Source: an uncultured bacterium (GTDB lineage: Bacteria > Planctomycetota > Phycisphaerae > Phycisphaerales > SM1A02). From it: 12,225 bases of DNA. The notes under the pieces were generated by a model. The model worked only from the letters and a program-made list of their open reading frames with translations, was not told the origin of the DNA and did not search any database. The position numbers were made by a program, and so were the translations under genes. Of the stretch, positions 1-6,309 are shown one piece after another (within the stretch, counting starts at the first letter, position 1; every line of letters begins with the position of its first letter). The DNA lies in contig CAIOTP010000057.1 of assembly GCA_903861235.1 (NCBI GenBank), forward strand, positions 1 through 12,225, given 5' to 3'.

Positions 1-996
1 CAGCACGTCTCGCTCCAGGGCCCCGATGGCAAGGCGTATGCCGATTTCGCGCGTACGCTCTGTGACTGACACCAGCATGATGTTCATGATGCCGATGCCG
101 CCGACCAGAAGGCTGATGGCCACGATGCCGCCCGCCACCGCGGTGATGCCGGTGGCCACGCTCTTGAACTGGTCGATGAACTGGTCGATCGGCTGGACTC
201 GGAAGGTCTCCATGTCGCCGCTGCCCAGGCCGCGCACCTTCCGGAGCACGCGGGTGATGTCCGCCGTGGCGTCGTCGGCCTCGGCCGGGCTGTTGGCCAG
301 GGCCACGAACCTCATGAAGAAGTCGCGATCCATGAACTTCTCCATCAGCGAATGCGGAATGAAGAGCTCCGCGCTGATGGTGTTGAAGCCCGTCATGCGC
401 TCGGTGATGGTCTCCACCACGCCCACGATCAGGAACCGGCGTCCGCCGATGATCAGGTGCTCCCCCACCGGATCCGCGGGCAGCTGCAGGTCGCGCACGG
501 CCAGGTCGTTCACCAGACACACCTGACGCGCGTTGTCCACGTCGGCCTGGCTGAACGGGCGTCCCATGATCACCTGGCGGTTCTCGGTGGCGTGCCAGGC
601 CGGCCAGATGCCGGTCACGCTGACCCCGTCCAGGTTCTCCTGGTCGCTCTGCACGGTCAGGCTGGTCTCACTGATCGGCGTGATGCCCTTGAGCGAGGTG
701 CACTGCTCGGCGATGGCCGCAGCCTCCTCCTTCTTCAGGCGGATCTTCTCCCACGGGAAAAGGTTGCGCGGAACGCCCTCCGGACGGCTGGGCCAGACGT
801 AGATCCGCGCGGCACCGAAGGTCTCGAATTCCGCGAGCACCTTGGTCTTCAGGCCGGTCAGGGCCGCGATCACCGCCGTGGTGCTGGCCACGCCCACGAT
901 GATGCCCAGGGCCGTCAGCATGCTCCGGAGCTTGTTGGCCCAGATCTGCCGCAGGGCCAGCATCACGCTCTCGAAGTAGAACAGCGGCGTCAGCAT
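1..996 (-). CDS. ABC transporter permease, MacB/FtsX type (3' end cut by window edge)
   Basis: Inner-membrane permease of a MacB-like ABC exporter; 332 codons are visible and the frame is open to the left edge, so the C-terminus is missing. Residues 1-23 form a cytoplasmic lead-in with the family pattern ALRQIWANKLRSMLTALG, followed by a first membrane segment at about 28-48. Residues 50-275 form a large periplasmic domain (MacB-PCD-like). A second membrane segment at about 282-309 runs into SVTERTREIGIRLAIGA (310-326), the coupling signature that contacts the ATPase in this family. About two more membrane segments should lie outside the window. The start ATG (994-996) overlaps the ATPase stop as ATGA, which points to translational coupling. 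MacB/FtsX-family proteins move substrates by mechanotransmission rather than through a transmembrane channel. The substrate cannot be read from sequence; lipoprotein, peptide or drug efflux are all possible. Confidence 0.93.
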   Translation of the reverse strand, partial: MLTPLFYFESVMLALRQIWANKLRSMLTALGIIVGVASTTAVIAALTGLKTKVLAEFETFGAARIYVWPSRPEGVPRNLFPWEKIRLKKEEAAAIAEQCTSLKGITPISETSLTVQSDQENLDGVSVTGIWPAWHATENRQVIMGRPFSQADVDNARQVCLVNDLAVRDLQLPADPVGEHLIIGGRRFLIVGVVETITERMTGFNTISAELFIPHSLMEKFMDRDFFMRFVALANSPAEADDATADITRVLRKVRGLGSGDMETFRVQPIDQFIDQFKSVATGITAVAGGIVAISLLVGGIGIMNIMLVSVTERTREIGIRLAIGALERDVL

Positions 997-1745
997 CAGG
1001 CCGCCGCCTTCCGGGCGTGCAGGATCGGGCCCACCGCCGGATCGTCGCCCGCCGGCAGGTCGCTGAGCACCAGACCGTCACGAAGCCGCACCACCCGGCG
1101 GCAGTGCGCGGCCACGTCGTTCTCGTGGGTGACCATGATCACGGTCTGCCCCTCTTCGTGCAGTCGGGTGAACAGGGCCAGGATCTCGTCGGTGGTCACC
1201 GTGTCCAGGTTGCCCGTGGGTTCGTCCGCCATCAGGATGCGCGGTCGCGAGAGGATGGCCCTCGCAATGGCCACGCGCTGCTTCTGGCCACCGCTGAGCT
1301 GATTGGGCCGGTGGTCCATGCGCTGCGACAGTCCCACGCGGTCCAGGGCCTCACGGGCCAGTTCTCGGCGTCGCTTGGCCCAGCCCCAGCCCTTGCCGCG
1401 GGCGTACAGCAGCGGCAATTCCACGTTCTCCAGAGCGGTCAGCCGCGGCAGCAGCTCGAAGCTCTGGAACACGAAGCCGATCTCCTGGTTCCGGACCTGC
1501 GCCAGCTCCGCAGGGGTCAGGTTGCTGACCTCGCGCCCGCCGAGCACGTAGGAACCCTCCGTCGGACGGTCCAGACAGCCCAGCGTGTTCATGAGCGTGC
1601 TCTTGCCGCTGCCCGAGGCGCCCATGATGGCCACCATCTCGCCGGCGTCGATGCACAGGTCCACCCCCCGCAGCGCATGGATGGTCTCCACGCCCACGCG
1701 GTAGATCTTCTTCACGCCGCGAATCTCGATGATGGGCTCAGGCAT
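996..1745 (-). CDS. ABC transporter ATP-binding protein, MacB/LolD type
   Basis: Cytoplasmic ATPase of 249 residues, the usual length for stand-alone LolD/YknY-type subunits. All motifs are intact: Walker A GASGSGKS (42-49), Q-loop in FVFQSFELLP (Q94), signature LSGGQ (150-154), Walker B ILMADEP (170-176), D-loop NLD (179-181) and switch His207. The stretch GCLDRPTEGSYVLGG (56-70) after Walker A is typical of the MacB/LolD branch. A lysine/arginine-rich insertion (KGKGW-like, about 117-128) follows the Q-loop region. The gene begins 12 bases after the adaptor stop, with AAGG 9-12 bases upstream of the ATG as a weak ribosome site, and its TGA overlaps the permease ATG. ATPase, adaptor and permease therefore look co-transcribed. 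The family call is firm; the cargo is unknown. Confidence 0.96.
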   Translation of the reverse strand: MPEPIIEIRGVKKIYRVGVETIHALRGVDLCIDAGEMVAIMGASGSGKSTLMNTLGCLDRPTEGSYVLGGREVSNLTPAELAQVRNQEIGFVFQSFELLPRLTALENVELPLLYARGKGWGWAKRRRELAREALDRVGLSQRMDHRPNQLSGGQKQRVAIARAILSRPRILMADEPTGNLDTVTTDEILALFTRLHEEGQTVIMVTHENDVAAHCRRVVRLRDGLVLSDLPAGDDPAVGPILHARKAAA

Positions 1746-1757
1746 GGCGCGAACCTT

Positions 1758-3095
1758 CTAGCGCATGCCCCGGCGGCCACCGCCGCCACCCATGCCCATG
1801 CCGCCACCACCCTGCCCGCGGGCTCCCTCGGCAGCCTGCCAGCGGCCGAAGTCCTTCGACGGATCCTCCTTCTGCACGGCCTCGCCGTCCTTCAGCTTCT
1901 CCAGGGCGCGGAACGGGCCGGTCACCACCGTCTCGCCGGACTTCAGGCCGTCCTTCACCAGCGTGTCGGTCATGTTGCTGGCTCCCGTGGCCACGGGGGT
2001 GAGCACGGCCTTGCCGTCCACCACCCGGAACACCACCGGCGTCACACGGCGGTTCTTCAGCACCAGGGGGTGGTCCTTCAGCGTCTCGGGAAGATCGTTC
2101 ACCGATCGCTCCACGATGGCCTGGCTGGGCACCGTGATGCCCTCGTGCCGGGCGATGTCCACATCCACGTTGCCCGTGAGGCCGCTGAAGATCTGACGCC
2201 CCTTCAGGTCCAGGTCCACCAGCACCTTGAAGCTTCCGGTCCCGTCCTTCTCGAGCGTTCGCTGCAACGCGATTTCGCTGACCACGCCATCGAAAGGATC
2301 GTCCTTGTACGCGTTCACGTAGACCTTGCAGGGCTGTCCCTTGGCCACGCGGGCGATGTCGGTCTCGGCCACCTTGGCGTTCAGGTGCATCCGGGTCAGG
2401 TCGGCCACGGTCATGATGCGGGTGCCGGCCTGGTTCATGGTGCCCAGCAGCGCCAGCTCGCCCACCTCGGCGTCCAGCGTGGTCACGATGCCGTCGATGG
2501 GGCTGATGCAGACCGTGCGCCGCAACTGCTCTCGAACCTGCTCCACGCTCGACTCGCTCGCGGCCAGCGACTTCTCCAGCTGCGAGATCGTCTTTTCCGC
2601 GGCCGCCACCTGGCTCTCCACGTCGCGGGCCCTCGCGGTGGCGTCGTCGAGCTGCTGCTGAGAGACATCGCCGGTCTGCTGGAGCGACTGGGTGCGAGCC
2701 AGGATCAGCCGCGCGTTCTCCCGGTTCTGCCGGGTGCCTTCGATGCGGTTCCGTTCCGCCTCCAGCCGGAAGCGATCGCCATCGCGACGGGCTTCCGATG
2801 CCGCCAGAGCCGCCTGGAGATCACGACCGTCCAGTCGCACCAGCACATCCCCCTTCTTGACCCGGTCGGCCTCGCGGAACGGCAGTTCCAGGATCCGGGC
2901 GCTCACCTCGGCGCTCACCTCGACCTGCTTCTTGGGTTCCACCACCCCGGGCGCGGAGACATTCTCCACCAGCTGCCCCTGCTTCACCTCCTGCATGCGG
3001 ACGGCTGTGCCGTCAGCTTCCCCACCGCGCATGAAGAACGCCGCCGAGAGCACGACGACCAGAAGGGCAATGCCGGGGATGAGGAACTTGCGCAT
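1758..3095 (-). CDS. Periplasmic adaptor (membrane fusion protein), MacA/HlyD-like
   Basis: A 445-residue adaptor that would link the ABC permease to the periplasm or an outer-membrane duct. Residues 1-22 (MRKFLIPGIALLVVV...) form an N-terminal membrane anchor or signal segment. A half lipoyl domain lies at about 57-92 (VEVSAEVSARILELPF...VKKGDVLVRLD). A long alpha-helical hairpin at about 94-195, rich in Glu, Arg and Gln, follows. The second lipoyl half is at 197-218 (ISPIDGIVTTLDAEVGEL). A beta-barrel (about 235-315) and a membrane-proximal domain come next. The last 22 residues are a Gly/Met/Arg-rich tail. The open frame continues upstream to 3434, but that extension would cross a transcription terminator and the neighbouring gene, so the ATG at 3093-3095 is the start. 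The Shine-Dalgarno site is poor (GGA about 12-14 bases upstream). It is the first gene of the three-gene operon. Confidence 0.93.
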   Translation of the reverse strand: MRKFLIPGIALLVVVLSAAFFMRGGEADGTAVRMQEVKQGQLVENVSAPGVVEPKKQVEVSAEVSARILELPFREADRVKKGDVLVRLDGRDLQAALAASEARRDGDRFRLEAERNRIEGTRQNRENARLILARTQSLQQTGDVSQQQLDDATARARDVESQVAAAEKTISQLEKSLAASESSVEQVREQLRRTVCISPIDGIVTTLDAEVGELALLGTMNQAGTRIMTVADLTRMHLNAKVAETDIARVAKGQPCKVYVNAYKDDPFDGVVSEIALQRTLEKDGTGSFKVLVDLDLKGRQIFSGLTGNVDVDIARHEGITVPSQAIVERSVNDLPETLKDHPLVLKNRRVTPVVFRVVDGKAVLTPVATGASNMTDTLVKDGLKSGETVVTGPFRALEKLKDGEAVQKEDPSKDFGRWQAAEGARGQGGGGMGMGGGGGRRGMR

Positions 3096-3190
3096 CGGGG
3101 GTTTGAGTCCGAGAACAGATCGTCCTGCTCTCCGTCTCGGAGGGTACTTGTTTCGCCAAGGCCACGCTTCGGTTGCAGACCAGGCCGCCC

Positions 3191-3226
3191 AAAAGCAAAG
3201 ACCCCCCGGCACAAGGCCGGGGGGTC
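3191..3226 (-). terminator. Rho-independent terminator of the secreted-protein gene
   Basis: A perfect 11-bp stem (3200-3210 pairs with 3216-3226; arm GACCCCCCGGC) closes a 5-base loop. Read on the minus strand it is followed at 3199-3191 by TTTGCTTTT, a U-rich run broken by GC. It lies about 33 bases past the stop of the 818-residue secreted protein and about 100 bases before the adaptor start. It therefore insulates the export operon from its upstream neighbour. Confidence 0.88.
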
Positions 3227-3258
3227 GATGCGTCAGGCGTGAGTGAAGTGCCTTCCGA

Positions 3259-5715
3259 TCACTCGGGGCACGGTCCGAACTGGACCAGCAGCGAACCGAT
3301 GTCGCCGGCGTCCACGGTGCCGCTCTCGTCGAGGTCACCGTCGCAACCAGCCGTGCCACCGGGGCACTCACCGAAGAGCACCAGCAGCGAGCCGATGTCA
3401 CCGGAGTCCACGTTGCCGCTGCCGTCGAGGTCACCCGGGCACAGCTGCGCGAAGGTTCGCTTCTGCAGCGTCATGCCGAAGGAGGTGGCCGTCTCGGGCA
3501 GAGGATCGCCCTCGTAGTCCAGGCCGTAGGCTGCGTAGCCCGCGGGGGTCCACGCACCGGCCGTGTCGAGCGAACCGTCGGCGTTGATCACCAGACCGCT
3601 ACGGTAGTAGTAGTCGAAGCGATTGACACCGGTGGTCGAACGCAGCGAGCCGTCCACGTCGGAGTCGGGCACCTGGCCGCCGTAGAGGCCCAGGGGCTCG
3701 AACACGCCCGGCGTGATCGCGTCGGCATCCGGGTCGCCCCAGATCTCTCCGAACGGAGCACCGATGCACGGACGGAGGCGGGAAACGACCGCCGTGTTGG
3801 CGTTCACACCCTTGACCTGCAGCCAGTAGTCACCGGCGGGCAGGCTCTGGGCACCCACATCCATCTGGAAGCGGATCGGACCCTGGCCGTAAGCCGTCCA
3901 AACGTCGCGAGGATCTTCCGCGTCGACGTAGGTGCTGACGCCCTGAGCCAGGATGTCGCCGTCGTCCGTGCCCGCGTTGTAGACCTGATCGCCACCGAAG
4001 ATGCCGAAGCCGGAGCTCAGCTCGCCGGTGGTGGGATCAGCCTCCTGCGGACGGGTCACGATGCGCCAGCCGATCTCGGTCGGCTGGGTGTTGTTGAAGT
4101 ACGAGGCGATCGCCAGCGTGTCGAAGTCCGCGTCAGCCTCCAGCGTGAAGGCCAGCGAGACCCAAGCCTCGCCGTTCGCGCCAGCGGTGGTGCTGATGCG
4201 ACCCGCGTTCAGACCGGCCGCACCGTAGAGGGTGCTGCCGACGAACACGAAGTCCTGACCACCGTTGCTGTACGACTCGGACACGAACGACACGTTGAAC
4301 TGGCCGGCCAGCGAGGGGACCGCGTTGACGTCGCCGTCACCGCTGTACCAGCTGCCCAGACGCAGGAGCACATAGGCGCCGGCGGGGCCGTTCACAATTC
4401 CGGTGGCCGTGGGGCCGCCGAAGTTGATCTCGCCGTCACCGTCCGTGTCGCAGCTGTCGTCCGAGCAACCCAGGTAGTCGTCCGGCAGCAGCGAGGTGTC
4501 GCCGATGCCGTTCGAGACGCTGTAGTTGGCGTTGTAGAACAGGTTCATCACCGAGTCGCCGGCCGGATCGTTGATCGGGTCGCCGTTCTCGTCGAACAGA
4601 TTGCACATGGTGATGTCCAGGTTGCCTGCGGCGGGCAGCGGCCCGATCAGGTACCACACGTCCTTGCCCATCGGGCTGCCGCACAGGCGGACCACGTCGT
4701 TGGGTCCGTCGGTGAGAGCACCCTCAAGGTCGAACGCCACGGACTTGACCTCGCCATCGCCCATGTCGACCCACTGGAAGTTGCCCACGCAGTCGTTGGG
4801 CACCGGGCTCGAACCATCACAGGCGTACTGGAAGAGACCGCAGTCCACCACGCCCTGATCGAAGCAGCTCTGGTCCCAGGCCGTCTCGCAGCAGGAAGCC
4901 ACGGCGGTGCAGACCAGGTCGCAGCAGGCGGCATCGGCGCAACCGGGGGTGGCGCCGGGCTCGTCGCAGGCGGTCGTGGCCGTGCCGCAGACCTCGTAGG
5001 CCAGCGGCAGGTTGGTGACCTCGAACGACAGGTTCACCGGACCGTCGTAGTTGGCGTCGGCCGGATCGGTGGTGACCGGGGTTTCGGCGTAACGGGTGTC
5101 GAAGCCGATCGCGTACTCGCCAGCGGGCACGTACAGGTACGACACCGAGGTGCCGTTGGGCAGCGGCGAGAAGGCCTCGAGGCAGCCCGTGGTGCCGCTC
5201 TGACGACCGTAGTACTGATCAACGCCGTCGGCGGTGTAGACCAGCATGATGAACCGGTTGCCGGTGCCGGCCGTGGAGTCGTAGCTCCAAGGCGTGATCG
5301 CACCCGTGCCATCATCGTTGCCCGCGGTGCCGCGGATCACGAGACGGGCGGGGGCGTCGACCTTGATCTTGTACCAGTCGGTGTCGGAGTCGATGCCACC
5401 GGCAGCGGCCGTGCCCGAAGCGTCGCTGGCAGCCCAGCGGCCGAGCAGGCCGTTGACCTTCAGGGTCTGGCCCTGGCTCAGCGACACCAAGTTGCCGTCC
5501 TGATCCACCGGGACCGCCGTGGCGGTGGCGATGGAGCTGTTCGGGTCCTTGTTCTCGGAGCCGTCCTGGTTGTTGAACGGGCCCCAGACCGTGTCGACGA
5601 AATCGCACTCGGCGTTGGAGAAGAACACGCACTGGCCAAAGGCCGTGGTGCCCAGACCGACCACGGCTCCAACTGCCGAGGCCAGCACAAGCTTGTTCGT
5701 ACGCTGACGCATCAT
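3259..5715 (-). CDS. Large secreted protein with PPC-like domain, Cys cluster and two dockerin-like repeats
   Basis: An 818-residue protein whose function I do not recognise. Residues 1-27 are a Sec signal peptide (basic MMRQRTNK, hydrophobic core, likely cleavage after TTAFG/Q). Residues about 60-235 include DTDWYKIKV (111-119) and resemble a bacterial pre-peptidase C-terminal beta-sandwich. A cysteine cluster at 243-309 contains the pattern CCxxVCx5CCx3WDxxC (264-284). The middle, about 310-640, is acidic, Gly/Asn-rich beta sequence with PAGDYWLQV-like strands near 626-634, suggesting another PPC-like fold. The C-terminus holds two dockerin type I-like calcium loops starting at D762 and D794 (DLDGSGNVDSGD; DLDESGTVDAGD), each followed by IGSLLVxFGxCP. 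No catalytic motif is visible. Cell-surface, matrix or protein-binding roles are possible. Low Lys and high Asp fit an extracellular protein. The first of two adjacent ATGs is chosen because AGGAGG sits 9 bases upstream. Transcription is monocistronic, ending at the 3191-3226 terminator. Confidence 0.88.
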   Translation of the reverse strand: MMRQRTNKLVLASAVGAVVGLGTTAFGQCVFFSNAECDFVDTVWGPFNNQDGSENKDPNSSIATATAVPVDQDGNLVSLSQGQTLKVNGLLGRWAASDASGTAAAGGIDSDTDWYKIKVDAPARLVIRGTAGNDDGTGAITPWSYDSTAGTGNRFIMLVYTADGVDQYYGRQSGTTGCLEAFSPLPNGTSVSYLYVPAGEYAIGFDTRYAETPVTTDPADANYDGPVNLSFEVTNLPLAYEVCGTATTACDEPGATPGCADAACCDLVCTAVASCCETAWDQSCFDQGVVDCGLFQYACDGSSPVPNDCVGNFQWVDMGDGEVKSVAFDLEGALTDGPNDVVRLCGSPMGKDVWYLIGPLPAAGNLDITMCNLFDENGDPINDPAGDSVMNLFYNANYSVSNGIGDTSLLPDDYLGCSDDSCDTDGDGEINFGGPTATGIVNGPAGAYVLLRLGSWYSGDGDVNAVPSLAGQFNVSFVSESYSNGGQDFVFVGSTLYGAAGLNAGRISTTAGANGEAWVSLAFTLEADADFDTLAIASYFNNTQPTEIGWRIVTRPQEADPTTGELSSGFGIFGGDQVYNAGTDDGDILAQGVSTYVDAEDPRDVWTAYGQGPIRFQMDVGAQSLPAGDYWLQVKGVNANTAVVSRLRPCIGAPFGEIWGDPDADAITPGVFEPLGLYGGQVPDSDVDGSLRSTTGVNRFDYYYRSGLVINADGSLDTAGAWTPAGYAAYGLDYEGDPLPETATSFGMTLQKRTFAQLCPGDLDGSGNVDSGDIGSLLVLFGECPGGTAGCDGDLDESGTVDAGDIGSLLVQFGPCPE
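3277..3435 (-). repeat. Tandem DNA repeat encoding the two dockerin-like loops
   Basis: Two 63-base units, 3277-3339 and 3373-3435, lie 96 bases apart (32 codons). They differ at 9 positions by my alignment. Each encodes one calcium loop plus the IGSLLVxFG segment. The high DNA identity could reflect a fairly recent internal duplication, or strong constraint plus shared codon use. Confidence 0.8.
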
Positions 5716-5724
5716 GTTCTCGAT

Positions 5725-5730
5725 CCTCCT
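5725..5730 (-). promoter_or_regulatory. Strong Shine-Dalgarno site of the secreted-protein gene
   Basis: The minus strand reads AGGAGG here, inside GAGGAGGA, 9 bases before the ATG at 5713-5715. This decides the start over the second ATG (5710-5712), which would be 12 bases away. It is the only textbook ribosome site near a gene start in the window. Confidence 0.85.
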
Positions 5731-5831
5731 CTTGAGGTGTTCGCTGTCATGCTCCTCTGGGCCCTGCCCTGGCGACGCAGCCAGGACGTGAACCGAGCGC
5801 AGAGAGGCTCAGCCATCAAGTAGGTCGTCTC

Positions 5832-5860
5832 AACATAACCCCAACTTGACACCCTTCCAA
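5832..5860 (-). promoter_or_regulatory. Candidate sigma70-type promoter for the secreted-protein gene
   Basis: On the minus strand TTGGAA (5855-5860) and TATGTT (5832-5837) are separated by exactly 17 bases. Each matches the consensus at 4 of 6 positions, and they sit in a local AT-rich dip in otherwise GC-rich DNA. Transcription would start near 5825, giving a leader of about 110 bases. That leader contains a 6-bp inverted repeat, CCTGGC/GCCAGG (5768-5773 with 5780-5785). The start site is predicted, not shown. Confidence 0.5.
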
Positions 5861-5968
5861 AAGCAAATTCACCACTTCGGAACGGGTTTTCCTCCCAACC
5901 TGGCCTCAGGAGACGAGCGGGGCGAACCCCAAGACGACCCACGAGGCTCGTGACACAGCCGAGCCGAC

Positions 5969-5987
5969 CGGGAACCGCGGGTTCCCG
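5969..5987 (-). terminator. Hairpin just after clpS (weak terminator candidate)
   Basis: An 8-bp perfect inverted repeat (CGGGAACC at 5969-5976 with GGTTCCCG at 5980-5987, 3-base loop) begins 3 bases beyond the clpS stop. No U-run follows on the minus strand. It is therefore either a non-canonical terminator or a 3'-end stabilising stem. Confidence 0.35.
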
Positions 5988-5990
5988 ACT

Positions 5991-6275
5991 TCAAATACGC
6001 TCGATGGTGGCGATCAGACCCTTGGAAAGCAGTTGGTCACGAAGAAATTCCGCCCGCTCACGATGGGTGCGGCAGACCACGGCCTCGCCCTCGTTATGGG
6101 CCTCAAGGGTCAACTCGAATGCGTCCGGTAACTTAATACGGACGATTTCCACCAGCGTGTGGACCACCCTGCCCATCTCGTTCACATCGTCGTTGTGAAG
6201 CACCACCGCGAACGGCGGCAGTGTGCGTGTCTGCGGGGCGGCGATCTGGACTTGTGGATCGGCGAGGGCGGTCAT
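5991..6275 (-). CDS. clpS: ATP-dependent Clp protease adaptor ClpS
   Basis: A 94-residue cytoplasmic adaptor that, in the family, binds proteins with destabilising N-terminal residues and hands them to the ClpA or ClpC unfoldase. The core starts at PPFAVVLHNDDVNEMGRVV (20-38). The N-degron pocket residues are recognisable: N28-D29-D30, the gatekeeper-type M34, and H60 in LEAHNEG, equivalent to the conserved VHxxG histidine. The C-terminus AEFLRDQLLSKGLIATIE matches the last helix and strand of ClpS. The frame stays open upstream to 6389, but that extension would run into the oxidoreductase coding region, so the ATG at 6273-6275 is chosen; AGGA lies 11-14 bases before it. It follows the oxidoreductase by 34 bases on the same strand and is probably co-transcribed. 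No clpA or clpC lies in the window. Confidence 0.94.
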   Translation of the reverse strand: MTALADPQVQIAAPQTRTLPPFAVVLHNDDVNEMGRVVHTLVEIVRIKLPDAFELTLEAHNEGEAVVCRTHRERAEFLRDQLLSKGLIATIERI

Positions 6276-6309
6276 GGAGATTCCATCCTGACGAGACCCC
6301 CCGGAGGAA

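Noticed and set aside
3130..3142. Small inverted repeat CTCCG/CGGAG upstream of the adaptor gene
   Set aside because: A 5-bp stem is expected by chance in DNA this GC-rich, and no regulator-site pattern supports it.
1017..3242. 741-codon open frame on the plus strand
   Set aside because: It is antisense to the ATPase and adaptor genes, whose motifs are intact. Its His/Leu/Gly/Arg-rich composition is typical of a GC-rich shadow frame.
3096..3434. Upstream extension of the adaptor frame
   Set aside because: It would cross the intrinsic terminator and the end of the secreted-protein gene. It is Ser/Arg/Trp-rich and precedes a clear membrane-anchor start at 3095.
5846..5851. Perfect TTGACA on the plus strand
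   Set aside because: No acceptable -10 lies 15-18 bases downstream and no plus-strand gene follows. It falls by chance within the spacer and -10/-35 area of the minus-strand promoter.
5712..5942. 76-codon minus-strand frame upstream of the secreted-protein gene
   Set aside because: It covers the predicted promoter and leader and has no recognisable protein features. The strong Shine-Dalgarno site at 5725-5730 serves the ATG at 5715.
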